From assembly GCA_051530055.1 (NCBI GenBank), contig CM121341.1:4588001-4652000 (forward strand): a DNA stretch of 64,000 nt. Reading direction: 5' to 3'. Shown piece by piece: positions 24,095 through 36,772 of the stretch. This stretch comes from Neoechinorhynchus agilis. Taxonomy: Eukaryota > Acanthocephala. The notes beneath the pieces are model-generated. The model was not told the DNA's origin. It did no database searches and was given only the letters and a program-made list of their open reading frames with translations. The position numbers were made by a program, and so were the translations under genes. Numbering within the stretch: the first letter of the stretch is position 1; every line of letters starts with the position of its first letter.

Positions 24095-24784
24095 TGTCTA
24101 AAGGCGAGACGTAATCGAGGGAAATACACAAAAAAACACTAAAACGAATTAGTTCTGTAAATATTGTCGACCACAAATCAGGCACTAAAATGATCGCCGA
24201 AAAAAGGGTAAGTAACCAAGTAGAATAAAAGTGTATCATTTTAAGAATAGAACATTAATTTAATAATGTCATAAATCATTGTCCTTGGGGGAAATTTGAT
24301 TGTACGTTGGAGAATCCTGTCCCCGGTGTTATCAATACTCATTTATTTGAGAAATATTTCACAAGGGTTTCCTTACCTCTTCAGTCGCTATTGATTATTT
24401 GTTGATGGGAGAGATAAATGAAATTAAGATTTTATTGGATATTTCGATCCACCATCTCGGATCAGCTGAAAAAAAACTCCGGATGGTTCAATGCATTGAG
24501 TGATTTTATTTGCTTTAAAAAAGGCCACAAATTGATACTTAATAGTAAAAACTAAAGCTGCTTTATGCGAGGCAGTTAAAACTGCCATTGAGTAAAAAAC
24601 GCCATCCATTATGAGTATTTGAATGTAATATTGCTCGCATTGATACTAAAACTCTTCCCGTGATCTTTTTTCAGTCGTTACTCATCGCGACCAATGAATC
24701 TCTTAAACAAATAGCTCTTGAGTTAAGGTGTCTATCAATGAAATATACGGTTGAGTTTCGTCTAAACGTTCCTGTTGTGGACGA
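24095..24784. other. WDR7 upstream region with retroelement-like motif
   Basis: The 5' flank of WDR7 carries no array. On the minus strand at 24351-24384, CTGAAGAGG, an A-rich loop, CCCTTGT and GAAATATTTC are followed by AATAAA. This is another member of the CTGANGA...GAAA motif set and suggests a retroelement remnant. A 61-codon minus-strand frame (24424-24609) is listed separately. Confidence 0.4.
24424..24609 (-). CDS. Possible small ORF, unknown
   Basis: ATG to TAA, 61 codons, with protein-like composition (YSMAVLTASHKAALVFTIKY; EPSGVFFQLIRDGG). I do not recognise it. No splice partner or homologous copy is visible in the window. It could be a gene fragment captured in the WDR7 upstream region, or chance. 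Confidence 0.2.
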   Translation of the reverse strand: MDGVFYSMAVLTASHKAALVFTIKYQFVAFFKANKITQCIEPSGVFFQLIRDGGSKYPIKS

Positions 24785-26055
24785 CTAATCTATATTTCCC
24801 CGATAATTCACCTAACGGAAAATAATTCCGCCATTTTCCCAAGGTTTTTCATTGTTTGGAAGTAAATGAAAGGGAGTTTCTCCCTAATTCAGTTTCTAAA
24901 TCTATAAAAATTGAAATGAAACTTTGGTTTTTTAAGAACTGGCAAACGGATTATGAAACTCGACGAGGTTCGAAACGTCTTAAAAAATTCTTTACCAGGT
25001 TGGGACTTTTAAATAAAACTTCTAAAGGATACTTTTCTAGAATTGGTCAATAATCGTGAATTTAATTTCTTTTTTCTTAGTTTTTCGACGATTCCGCCGG
25101 ATTTAAATCTTCGCCAATCTAAATTTCCCCGATAATTCACCTATCGGAAAATAATTCCGACATTTTCTCAAGGTTTTTCATTGTTTGGAAGAAAACGAAA
25201 GGGAGTTTAAGGGAGTTTCTCCCTAATTATGTTTCTAAATCTATAAAAATTGAAATGAAAGCTTGGTCTCTTAATCTCACCGGATTTCAATCTTTACTAA
25301 TCTAAATTTCCCCAATAATTCACCTATCAGAAAATAATTCCGACATTTTCTCAAGGTTTTTCATTGTTTGGAAGTAAATGAAACTGAGTTTCTCCATAAT
25401 TTAGTTTCTAAATCTATAAAAATTGATGTTTGGTTTTTTGTGGGTTTGTTTTTTTGGTTTTTTTGTTTGTGTTTTTTTTTGTTTTTGGTTGGGTTTCTAA
25501 TCTAATCCATAATTACCTATCGGAAATAATGACATTTTCCAAGTTTTTCATTGTTTGGAAGTAAATAAAGGGAGTTTCTCCCTAATTCAGTTTCTAAATC
25601 TATAAAAATTGATATGAAACTTTGGTTTTTTAAGAACTGGCAAACGGATTATGGAACTCGACGAGGTTCCAAACGTCTTAAAAAATTCTTTACCAGGTTG
25701 AGACTTTTAAATAACATTTCTGAAGGATACTTTTCTAGAATTGGTATAATCGTGAATTTAATTTCTTTTTTCTTAGTTTTTCGACGATTTCGCCGGATTT
25801 AAATCTCTACTAATCTAAATTTCCCCCATAATTCACCTATCGGAAAATAATTCCGACATTTTCTCAAGGTTTTTCATTGTTTGGAACAAAATGAAAGGGA
25901 GCTTCTCCATAATTTAGTTTCTAAATCCTTTTTGATAACATTTCTAAAGGATACTTTTCTCAAATTGGTCAATAATCATGAATTTAATTTCTTTTTTCTC
26001 AGTTTTTCGACGATTCCGCCGGATTTAAATCTTTGCTAATCTAAATTTCCCGTTT
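24785..26055. repeat. ~320-340-bp tandem array, partly degenerate
   Basis: Units start with AATCTAAATTTCCCCNATAA at about 24788, 25118, 25301, (25500) and 25812. Several are truncated, and one is interrupted by a TG-rich stretch at 25425-25490. The fullest units (24.79 and 25.50 kb) keep the open stretch KLWFFKNWQTDY...GSKRLKKFF, also seen in the isolated copy at 1.8-2.1 kb. Similar AT-rich TTTTCGACGATT junctions close each unit. Confidence 0.85.
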
Positions 26056-26962
26056 TTGTGTGGAAAAGACTTTAAGAGTCTGGAAAAGATTTATTGGAAA
26101 AAATCAATAATGGACGCCCGTAGGAACGAACTAAGAAATCAGCTTTGATACCAACGAATGATATTGCCGAAGATCTTGTGTATAACGAAAACATGAACTG
26201 TATAATTCTTGAATCAAATCAGAAAGAATTTGAATTTCTACTATTTTAATGAGAAAATCCCGCGGGATGATTAATTTGGTAACGCGGTGATTATAATCCC
26301 TTTCTGGTGACCTGAAAAGTCTGGTCTTATCAGTAATTGTAAATTGTTTCGAGATAGTTGATTTTCGTGTTCGCTGGATATATTTTGAGAAAATGGGTCC
26401 TAATTTAACCCACAGAGAAAAACTTCTTGTGCTCTGCAGAATCGATGATCAAAAAAGGTTTTTGATCAATTGAACCCGATTAAAGCGTTTTTCCCACTCC
26501 GCAAAGCGAACCGAGAATATTTCCTAAGCAAAAGGAAGACCGTGAGAAATTTGAATTACGCCGTGACGATAATCCCTTTCCATAATAGGCAATTTATTCA
26601 GATATTTCGAACGACGAAGCCTCATCAGTCATCTAAAAAATATAATTTTCTTCGACAATTCCTGAGAAGCGGGTACAAAGATTATCATTCATTTCTTTTC
26701 TCCAAACGACAATTTGAAAAAATAATTATTTTAATTTCTTCAAGGTTTTAAAAGAACAAGTTAAAATCGATGAAAAACATGGACATTAATTCGCTAAACT
26801 CAATTTTTTTGTCCAACGAAAAGACGTATTTCCAAGCAAGCAATAATTTGAAATGTTTATTCGACAACCTTCAAACTTCATCATCCCTTTAAGATTTTCT
26901 CTTTACATTGGGAAAATTAGGAGAAATTTATATAACCTTTAGAATCCTCTGGATCTCTCAAG
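26056..26962. other. Unassigned spacer with retroelement-like 3' motifs
   Basis: On the minus strand at 26603-26628, CTGATGAGG is followed by a short imperfect stem and TCGAAATATCTG, then AATAAA. A second decayed motif near 26290-26335 (minus) has CTGATAAGACC...GGTC...GAAA. A 93-codon plus-strand frame (26470-26751) overlaps the first motif and has a low-complexity basic composition; I do not count it as a gene. Confidence 0.35.
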
Positions 26963-28790
26963 GTGCCGTCCTGGTGTTACGGTCGAATGGAACGGGAGGC
27001 TGCGGACTTTTGTTTTGTACGACTAATGCTCTTGATCTCGGATCGTCAGTGATTCGTTTCAATCTCCATGAGCAGATTCAAGATTAACGAAAGAGTTGTT
27101 CAAAGACGTGTTCGTAACTACTTGAATTTGATAAAAGATCATCAAAAATCAAGGTTCTTAAGATTGTCTCAACAACAAACTGGAGAATAACCAAGTATTT
27201 AGTATTGCCGGCTAAAATCCCAATGGCGCTCAGTGTGGTTGTTGGATCAAGTTAAGACGCCGAGGCCAATACTCACATTGTAGTCAAGAAGCGAATAAAT
27301 TCCCGATTCTTCACTTTGGGCAACCCAAATCGATGAGTAGCGATGGAGGGATCTCTTTCTGACACGCCGAGCTACTCAAAGTTCAGCCACACCAAATCAC
27401 ATTGTGCCGTCCTGGTGTAACCGTCGAATGGAAGGATGCAGCGTTCCCCCGTTTAACATCCAGACTTTTGTTTTGTACGACTAATGCTCTTGATCTCGGA
27501 TCGTCAGTGATTCGTTTCAATCTCCATGAGCAGATTCAAGATTAACGAAAGAGTTGTTCAAAGACGTGTTCGTAACTACTTGAATTTGATAAAAGATCAT
27601 CAAAAATCAAGGTTCTTAAGATTGTCTCAACAACAAACTGGAGAATAACCAAGTATTTAGTATTGCCGGCTAAAATCCCAATGGCGCTCAGTGTGGTTGT
27701 TGGATCAAGTTAAGACGCCGAGGCCAATACTCACATTGTAGTCAAGAAGCGAATAAATTCCCGATTCTTCACTTTGGGCAACCCAAATCGATGAGTAGCG
27801 ATGGAGGGATCTCTTTCTGACACGCCGAGCTACTCAAAGTTCAGCCACACCAAATCACATTGTGCCGTCCTGGTGTAACCGTCGAATGGAAGGATGCAGC
27901 GTTCCCCCGTTTAACATCCAGACTTTTGTTTTGTACGACTAATGCTCTTGATCTCGGATCGTCAGTGATTCGTTTCAATCTCCATGAGCAGATTCAAGAT
28001 TAACGAAAGAGTTGTTCAAAGACGTGTTCGTAACTACTTGAATTTGATAAAAGATCATCAAAAATCAAGGTTCTTAAGATTGTCTCAACAACAAACTGGA
28101 GAATAACCAAGTATTTAGTATTGCCGGCTAAAATCCCAATGGCGCTCAGTGTGGTTGTTGGATCGTTAAGACCCGCCAATACTCACATTGTAGTCAAGAA
28201 GCGAATAAATTCCCGATTCTTCACTTTGGGCAACCCAAATCGATGAGTAGCGATGGAGGGATCTCTTTCTGACACGCCGAGCTACTCAAAGTTCAGCCAC
28301 ACCAAATCACATTGTGCCGTCCTGGTGTAACCGTCGAATGGAAGGATGCAGCGTTCCCCCGTTTAACATCCAGACTTTTGTTTTGTACGACTAATGCTCT
28401 TGATCTCGGATCGTCAGTGATTCGTTTCAATCTCCATGAGCAGATTCAAGATTAACGAAAGAGTTGTTCAAAGACGTGTTCGTAACTACTTGAATTTGAT
28501 AAAAGATCATCAAAAATCAAGGTTCTTAAGATTGTCTCAACAACAAACTGGAGAATAACCAAGTATTTAGTATTGCCGGCTAAAATCCCAATGGCGCTCA
28601 GTGTGGTTGTTGGATCAAGTTAAGACGCCGAGGCCAATACTCACATTGTAGTCAAGAAGCGAATAAATTCCCGATTCTTCACTTTGGGCAACCCAAATCG
28701 ATGAGTAGCGATGGAGGGATCTCTTTCTGACACGCCGAGCTACTCAAAGTTCAGCCACACCAAATCACATTGTGCCGTCCTGGTGTAACC
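26963..28790. repeat. ~458-bp tandem array (four near-identical units)
   Basis: GTGCCGTCCTGGTG recurs at 26963, 27404, 27862, 28314 and 28772. Units are almost identical, unlike the other arrays, which suggests recent amplification or homogenisation. The third unit has a small internal deletion. On the minus strand each unit has a splice-donor-like CTACAAT/GTGAGTATTGG, then arms AGTATTG and CAATACT (with GGCG/CGCC inside), then a perfect Sm-type GATTTTTGA about 60 bases beyond. This layout is discussed as a possible small-RNA gene. The array lies 3' of PC2. Confidence 0.9.
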
Positions 28791-28962
28791 GTTGAATTGA
28801 ACGTATCAGTGATTCGTCTAAGCTTCTTGGACAATTGATTGACCGGGTCCTTCGCGCCGCGGAACCTAGTGAAACTGTTTTTTTCTTCGGCAATCGCAAA
28901 GTATCACACACGCACACAGTTTGAAAAGACATTTATTAGAGGAACACAAAACTAAAGACGGT

Positions 28963-31900
28963 CTAAATTCTACTATAAGGATTATCTCCTAATCTTTTTT
29001 GATTATCACGACGCAACTCGTGAGTAAATCGCTTAATTTTTACGAAATTGTTCTCATGGATTCTCTTCACGACTGCTAATTTAGTTCTTTTGTTTAAAGG
29101 ACGTTGATCATTGTAACAAGGTTCACGTGTTCCATGGAGAACGAGTTGCCACTCTTGAAACACAAGAGGTGGTTTCGCGTGTGGACTCTTCGGATGATCC
29201 AGATACTCGATTTCTAGCGTCCACGTCCCTCTGGCACGTTCGGCCCACATATGAGTTGTCATGAACGGCCAGCGGTCGAATCCACCCGATGACTCATCTC
29301 GAATCCGTGGTTGAAGCAAAAGAGATCTCGTTTTAAGTGGAGACGTTAAATGGATTGTTATGAGACCACGACGGCCACCGATCATCGAAATGAACGATTG
29401 GACGTGTTCTAAATAGTTCACTTCAAAGTGTGTGCCAACACAAACTGTCGTATTGATTTGTAACACTAATCGGTCACCGGGCATCATAACGGTCGGCTTC
29501 GATATAATTCCGGCTCTACAAAATCGACGCGGAGGCAATGGGACCCATTTGAGTGCAAGTTTGACCATATCGCCAGCGTCAAGAACACCGTAGCCGAACA
29601 AATGGTTGAACTCGAGACCAGCTCCGTTCAATTGCCATAAATGACGCTTTAATGGATCAAATAAATGATTCCGCTTTGCAGTGAGGACCGTAAGATGTTG
29701 AACGTCACGCCAAGTGAGATCAGGACTATAATGGATAAAGTTTAAATGTTAGGTAAGAATTATTATTGTTTAGAAAATTGATTTGTTCATATTTTGGTTG
29801 TTCTCTGGCGTGAAGAAATTAGATTTTATTTTAAAATCCGATTGTTTTCGGGTAAAAACTTACAAACGACCTTTCTGATAAATGTGCGTACAAGATTTTG
29901 TGCCTCCGAAACCAATCGGATTTTGAAATCATTTTAATTTTTCTACGCGTCAGAAAACAACTAAAGGATTTATTGTTCTTTAGAAGTCTTTAGCCTGGTA
30001 AATAATTTTGTTTGTTAAAAACGATCTGCGAAATTCACTGTAGGTTTATCATCATCAGTTTGTTAGTTATTAAAAGACTGGGCGACGTTCGCAGTTCGTT
30101 TCTAACAAACAAAATTATTTACCGGGCTGAAGACTTCTAAACAATAATCCCATTGGTTGTTTTCTGGCGTGAAGAAAAATTAAAATGATTTTAAAATCCG
30201 ATTGTTTTCGGCACGGTCACATCTTTAAAAACTTGCAAACGACCTTTCTGATAAATGTGCGTACAAGATTTTGTGCCTCCGAAACCAATCGGATTTTAAA
30301 ATCATTTTAATTTTTCTACGCGTCAGAAAACAACTAAAGGATTTATTGCTCTTTAGAAGTCTTTAGCCTGGTAAATAATTTTGTTTGTTAAAAACGATCT
30401 GCCAAATTCACTGCAGGTTTATCACCAACTGTTAATTATTTAAACACTCGGCGAAGTTCGCAGTTCGTTTAAAAAATCATTTACCAGGCTGAAGACTTCT
30501 AAACAACAATAATTCCATAATAGATAAAGTTTAAATGTTTTAGCTGGATAAAAACTAACTTTGCTTCTAGTGCCAGCGCAAAAATGCCAGCCGCCTGAGG
30601 AGCTGATGCGGATGTACCACTATGATACAAAGTACATCTACCGTACAAATCCGTTGTGGCTACACCGATGCTCCTCGCATGTTTTCTGCTTTTGCGACCA
30701 TTACTAAATGTCGATGCTAAAGTAGATGAACAAGACTCATCGAATACGGCCATTTCGCCATTGCTTATAGCTGAATTTATCGATATTGTCCACATTGAAT
30801 TGGTGTAACCATCGCAATTGCAATCGTCGTTTCCTCCTCCATCTCCCGATGCCCACACGAATATATTCCCCTTTCCTTTCCTGCCCTATAAATCAATAAA
30901 TTCTTTAACTTTACTGAGGGGCGGAGAAGGGGGAGCATTGGATGATTCTAACCTCTAAGATCCCGCGAATGATTGCAGTTTGTGTCTTTTCGCGTGGACC
31001 ATCAAGGACGGTTCCATCATCAGTTGGCCCCCATGATGCGCTATAGATATCGATTTCCTGCGCTCCATGTGCGATCGAGACAGCTTCTATCCAATCGGTC
31101 ATCATTGGTTGATCAAGCATTCTGATTCCAGCCACTTTGGCATCGTAAGCAACACCCACACCGCAAACGCTGTTATCACGCACAGCGGCCACTTCACCGG
31201 CGCATCTTGTTCCATGACTAAAAGAATTTGAATTCGCTTATATCTTCTGAGATTTTGGAACATCCTTTACTCAGCTTTTCCCTTTTTAGGCATACAACTA
31301 ATCTATAGTAATTGCTTAGAGATGGTCTAGTGGACTTTAGCTTCGAAAGTGGGCCACAGAGTAAAGGGGACGAAATGCCTCATTGAAAGGAAAAGAAGGA
31401 AACTCATTGATTAATATCGCCTAGTCTTCCTCGAGAGATATCTTAGAATCCGGGCGGGGATGTAAAAAACTCATAACTTTTCACTTGAGTGTGTGGTGAA
31501 TATACTCGTCCGGCTAAATATAATTAGGAAATATTTCGAAAGAGAAGAAACCTCCTCGCCTTATGATTTTTAAACATTTACCAACCTGATATGGATTTTC
31601 TCGAAACCCTTGTTGTTCAGTGTTTTTTAAACGATTTCATACACTTTCATTATAGGAAGAAATCGGTGGGTTATGCGCCCAAGGAAAAAGCCGAGTAAAA
31701 CTCGAAGCTTTGAACATGCTCAAACCTGTTAAACCAATCGTCCGTATATCGAGGATACGGGTAAGGATCGAAACTACTATAATCGAAGCTGGCTTCGTGA
31801 TTGTAATTACGGCTCAGATCAGGATGTGTATAATCGATTCCGTCGTCCAGAATCGCCACTGTAACGTTCTTTCCAGTGTAACCGAGTGCCCATGCCTCTT

Positions 31901-32111
31901 CGACGTTCAAATCGAGCCCAGCCTCGCCCATTGAACCATCATTTTTCTTAAGAACAAATAATTGATACGCTAAAAAGCTACCCGCACTTACCAAATACCA
32001 CTGGTACTTAAAAAATGGATCCTTTGGAGTGGAATAATTGATAAATCTATCAACAATATCATCGTACGTCTTGAATCCTCGTTTCTCTCGCTTTAAAACT
32101 TCAGAGCTAGT
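28963..32111 (-). CDS. PCSK2: Neuroendocrine convertase 2 (PC2) homologue, N-terminal exons not found
   Basis: Five minus-strand exons (32111-31992, 31946-31726, 31217-30953, 30885-30560, 29725-28963) join in frame to 564 residues plus stop. This is a subtilisin-like prohormone convertase of the secretory pathway that cleaves at dibasic sites. The first exon has the autocleavage motif KREKR before GFKTYDD. The catalytic triad is visible: D in ILDDGIDYTHPDL, H in SHGTRCAGE, S in HSGTSASAP. The oxyanion-hole residue is Asp (VWASGDGGGNDD), which marks PC2 rather than furin or PC1, where it is Asn. LEHVQSF and ARGTWTLEIEY belong to the P domain, followed by a basic tail. The signal peptide and most of the prodomain (about 90-110 residues) are not seen between 32112 and the divergent UPF2 start. 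Intron sizes are 45 bp, 508 bp, 67 bp and 834 bp; the last is swollen by an insertion. Confidence 0.93.
29751..30522. repeat. Foldback-element insertion in PC2 intron, with target duplication
   Basis: This is the same composite palindrome family as at 21.4-22.9 kb: GGCGTGAAGAA...CGATTGTTTTCGG arms and the AATAATTTTGTTTGTTA hairpin, about two units. It is flanked by the direct repeat GATAAAGTTTAAATGTT (29734-29750 and 30523-30539), extendable to about 23 bp with one mismatch. Removing the insert and one repeat copy leaves an intron of about 45 bp, the usual size here. Confidence 0.88.
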
Positions 32112-32284
32112 CTAAAAAAATTAAATTATTAAACATTTATTCGCTTTTTCTTAAAAAGTTTTTATCCAAATTGTTATAATGGCTAAAAAAAGTATATTCC
32201 AAAAATAAGCGATTTAGAAAGATGAAGCAATGAAAGATAAAGATGTTTCGCCATTTGCAAGCTCTAATAAAAAGTAATCAACAA

Positions 32285-32850
32285 AAAATTAGTGGTTCGG
32301 ATTACTTATTTTCGCCATAAAATCTTAATCTCATAAAAAATTCGCAAATATTCTCTATTTGTTGGCAATGTTTATAAACCGAATAATCAATAAAAAAAAG
32401 TGGTTCGGATTAAGACCAAGTCGTTTTTTCGCCATAAAATCTTAATCCCATAAAAAATTCGCAAATATTCTCTATTTGTTGGCACCGTTTATAAACTGAA
32501 TAATCAATAAAAAAAGTGGTTCGGATTAAGACCAAGTGGTTTTTTCGCCATAAAATCTTAATCCCATAAAAAATTCGCAAATATTCTCTATTTGTTGGCA
32601 CCGCTTATAAACTGAATAATCAATAAAAAAAGTGGTTCGGATTAAGACCAAGTGGTTTTTCGCCATAAAATCTTAATCCCATAAAAAATTCGCAAATATT
32701 CTCTATTTGTTGGCACCGCTTATAAACTGAATAATGAATAAAAAAAGTGGTTCGGATTAAGACCAAGTAGTTTTTTCGCCATAAAATCTTAATCCCATAA
32801 AAAATTCGCAAATATTCTCTATTTGTTGGCACCGTTTATAAAAACCAAAT
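32285..32850. repeat. ~116-bp tandem array, five units, between PC2 and UPF2
   Basis: GTGGTTCGGATT recurs at 32292, 32400, 32516, 32632 and 32747. Units end with TTCTCTATTTGTTGGCA. They are AT-rich and nearly identical. The array occupies the region where the missing PC2 N-terminal exons would be expected. Short open frames in it follow the repeat and are not genes. Confidence 0.92.
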
Positions 32851-33139
32851 AATCGATAAAGCTCCATTCGGTGTCTGCAAAGAAATTACTCATTATAGTT
32901 TCGTTTTTAGCGATGTTCGATTCCGAAATAGATTTATATCGAACCTTTTGGGCGGTTCGTCGTTGGCCTATGCGAAAAACTAAGAAAGTATAACGGATTA
33001 GATTCTCGACATAAGCGCGCTTCAGATCCGAAAGAATTTCATAAAAATGCGCGTGCAATAGTCAAGTCGCCACTCGTTCGCGCGCGCGCGCGGTGGGGAG
33101 ATTATTTGTGACGGCATCGATTTTTTCGGATTTTAAGAT
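32851..33139. promoter_or_regulatory. UPF2 5' flank with alternating CG tract
   Basis: This short region precedes the UPF2 start. It has an uninterrupted alternating CG run at 33079-33092, unusual in AT-rich surroundings and able in principle to adopt left-handed DNA. Just before the ATG, GATTTTTTCGGATTTTAAG-AT looks like a 3' splice site. Promoter function is inferred from position only. Confidence 0.4.
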
Positions 33140-36100
33140 ATGCACGATCAAGCTTCTGGTAGAAATAATCGGCGAAGACAACAACGTGGTGGTCAGAGTT
33201 GGCGAAGTGATCGCCGTGACGTTGGTCGTTGGAACGACGAGGATCGTTATTGGGATTCACCCCGGCGTCGTTCTCCTTGGAACCGACGTAATGATCATTG
33301 GTACGAAGAAAGACGGCCACCTCGGACGAAATGGGCGAGTCAAGCTCCGATGGACACTCGGCAGAGACATAGTGGTCATTATCGAGGAAACGGAGAAGAA
33401 CGTTCTGGGGACTTTCATAGTTCGGTGGTATTTGGCGATCACCAGCGACCTGAAAGGAGTTTAGAAGAGAAATGTAGACGAAGAAGGCAAATGATGGAGC
33501 GGCGAATAGCTCTCATAGCTATTCCGGTTGAGAGGCTCGTTGAAGAGCCCGTGGAAATATTGAGCATTGAGCAGCCGGGCAATGTGGTGAACCAGTTGGA
33601 GGCCATTGAGCGTCTGGTGGTTCGAGATATTGAAGCAGAACAACGAGATCGGTATGAAGAGTTTCTTGAACGAAGACGAGAACGGCTTGATTCTTATGTT
33701 AAGATCCGGACTACACTGCTGGATTCACGAACGGATCCACCAGCTCCACCAACGGACGCACATGTACGCAAAACTGGAGTTCTTATACGAAAAATACGGA
33801 ATTTAACGATCAGTAACAATGAACAACGACGAATTCTCCAAGATCTGGAACGATATAATCTTAAGAGATACATTAGTGAAGTCAGTACGGCAATCTTTGA
33901 GTCCAAGTTTGGATTATGGTGCAAATGATCTTTTTCTCTCTTTCAGTATAGAAAAGAAGATCGTTTGCCAGTAACGGATTTACAGTTTATAACGGACATT
34001 TGCGTATTGATGGCACGTCGGTACGCTGATTTTGTTTCGGATTTCGCTCCTCGTCTTCTTGAACTTTGTCTTAATCGAAAAGTGGATTTAAGTGAGATTA
34101 AAGTGGCCTGGAAACTGTTCGGTGAACTGACTTTGAACGGATTCTTATCGGAAAAACCTGAAGTTATCCAGAATTTCCGGGCGGGACTTCAATCTATTTT
34201 AATGGCGGACGAACGAGGTGAATGGCTTGGACACGCGCTGCTCTTTGTCCGTCATTACGGTGAAGACTTTTGTGATTTTATTCCATGGGAAATAAAATGC
34301 GCTGGACGAAATCACTCGGACTTCCCACCACCTTCCACAAATCTGGTCAATGAACGATCCGTGTTCGCCGAAATATTCACGTCCTATCTTGAACAAGTGA
34401 TATCGACGCTTAAACGTGCCTATCGAAACTATCTGAACATTGTGTCCGTAAATCGTAAGACATTGGAGACTCGCGGAATGTTAAAACCAAAAAGACAGCA
34501 ATTCACTGAAGACAGTAGGAAATTGTTGAAGAAAGTACTCGATCAAACCAATAAATTGGCTGAGTTCATTGGTGTAGAAGAGCGCCAAGACATTGATTTG
34601 GGTGATTTTGGAGATGAACGTGAAGCAGCGATTTCGTTTGCGCTAGGAGGAACTGAGATTCCTGACGTTGTTCGGAAATGTCCTTACGAAAGTGAAGAGT
34701 TACGTCGGTTTTATGAAGACCTTCCTGATTCACTCAAACTCACTGAAGCTGAACAAGACATCTTTTGTGCCGATGATGATGACGATGATGAAGATGGCGA
34801 TTGCCAAAATGTATGTCTATCCGGAAATACGTTTTTCCAATCACTCGAAGACATCAATACCATTGAACAATCAGACGCTTTCGTCAACGAGTTCATGAGC
34901 AATCATAATAGTCGTCAGAATAGACAAAGACTTGGGAGATACATTTTTGACGTCAATCGATACCGATCGGATCTTATGACATATCACGCCAGAATTGTTG
35001 CTACGCTCGCTTCCATTTATCCGTACCTTGGCACTCGTCTTACGGAGCGTTTAAAAGGTGGAATTCGATTTCAGGTAAAGCTAAGGATCGACGAAAAAAC
35101 CGATATGCGAGTGAGAATGTGTCGATTCTTGGGTGAACTTGTAAAGTTTCGGATTTGTCCGACCGAAGAAGTTTTAAGTTGCATCAAGCATTTGCTGACC
35201 GACTTTACATGTTATCGCGCTGAAATGATTTGTGCTCTTCTTGAGTCATGTGGATTGTTTTTGTACCGAACTCCAGAAAGTCATAACCGTCTTAGAGTCC
35301 TTTTGGATATCTTAAAACGAAAACGCGATAAAATGCGAGATCAAGGCCATCTCGCATTGATAGATTCCGCCATTTACTATTGTGAAAGAACTGAAGACCA
35401 AATTGAAGCTGACGATCACCATAATGCCATGTCGGCCTATGTGGAATCTCTTCCCGTTGAACACCGATTCGTGATGTATTTGTTCAGATTCGAGATTACC
35501 GATGACGTTGATGAAGTAAGCGAAGCAATCATGGATGTTCTTGAACGAGACGAAACTCTTCTTCCGTTACTCGTTCAATGCTTCTCTCACATTGATCATC
35601 TCTCAATGATTCATTTGAGTCTTCTTTGTCAAATCCTTAGCCGCCTCCCATTTGAATACCGGCATAGAATAATCGAATCAATCATTGATCGAGTAGGCAG
35701 TGCACTTCAAAACAGCTCCGATTTCAACAAATATCAGCGTCTACTCGCATTGGCCACCTATATTGCTCAAATGCTCAAACATAAAGTAATCAATACGTCT
35801 TCTTTCCTTGACGTCTACTACTTTGTCCTTTCACCCAATCAACAAAATCACATTGATCCGTCGGACGCACTTCTTCGTCTTCGAATGGCGTGTACGATGC
35901 TAGAAGTAGGCGGTCTCGTGTTTCGAGAGCTCAATACTAGCGAATCTCATCGACATTTGGATTTGGCCATTCTGTTTCTTCAAAAGATTTTTTGGTTTGT
36001 TCGAAGTTTGCCTTACTGGACGACAGATAACGGAGATGGCAGATGTCTCGTGGTCTCAAGATTAATCCAATCAGAGCTTGTTTTTCCGGCAGAAGTCGTT

Positions 36101-36772
36101 GCTCATTTCTACGACACGGTCGCAACCCTATGGTATGGATTCGTGTTCGCTTGTGATCTCGATCAAGCCGTTAGAGCGTTTGACGGTCAGTTAATGGACG
36201 AAATGGGAGACGTCCACATTAGCTGCGAAGAAAACACCAAAAAACACGATACCAACGATCGTATAAATTCGCCATTGGACACTGAGAAAAAGGAGGATGA
36301 TGAGGACGAAGATGAGGAGGATTTTGATGTGGTTTTTCAGACTCTATTGGCCGAGGAGTTCAAACTTCGTACAAATGAAGTTCAAACGAAAAGAGCTTCG
36401 TTTGCCTTGTCATCAGTTCCAAAAGCAGACATTATCCAACAATATAGCGAAGAGTCTTCGGAGCATCTCGAAGCAAACGTAAAGTTCACACTTCTTGGAC
36501 GGTACAAGAACCGGCCGAACGTTACAACCATAGACGTTCCTCGCGAGCTGAATGTTGTTAGGCGAATAGAACAAAACATGAGGACTAAGAATCTCGAAAA
36601 CGAGGAGCTTAAGAAGCGCACTTTACATTTGAGTATGATGCAGGAAATGGAGGAGACTGAGGAGAGTGATATCCCCGTTATTGAACGACGGGATGTTGTT
36701 TTGGATAAACGGGACAATGGCCATAGTGGTGGACGGAGAAATACAAGGACTAATCGAAAACAGAGAAAGTAG
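33140..36772 (+). CDS. UPF2: Nonsense-mediated decay factor UPF2
   Basis: Exon 1 is 33140-33906 and exon 2 is 33952-36772. A 45-bp intron joins them in frame, giving 1,195 residues (human UPF2 1,272). UPF2 bridges UPF3 at exon junctions to the helicase UPF1 and triggers decay of transcripts with early stops. An Arg-rich N-terminus (NNRRRQQRGGQ) is followed by three MIF4G-type helical domains, roughly residues 210-440, 550-730 and 750-990. Signatures include YISEVSTAIF, RRYADFVSDFAPRLLELC, VRMCRFLGELVKFRICP, LLESCGLFLYRTPESHNRLR and LRLRMACTMLEVGG. An acidic stretch (KKEDDEDEDEEDFD) leads into the C-terminal UPF1-binding region (NEELKKRTLHLSMMQEMEE) and a basic tail. AATAAA lies near 36989. 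The splice acceptor is TATAG after the more obvious TTTCAG, chosen because only it keeps the frame and conserved sequence. Confidence 0.95.

Noticed and set aside
26470-26751. 93-codon basic frame
   Set aside because: Low-complexity composition, overlaps a retroelement-like 3' motif on the other strand, no splice context.
32410-32832. Minus-strand frames repeating RCQQIENICEFFMGLRFYGEK
   Set aside because: Periodic with the 116-bp array; coding by chance.
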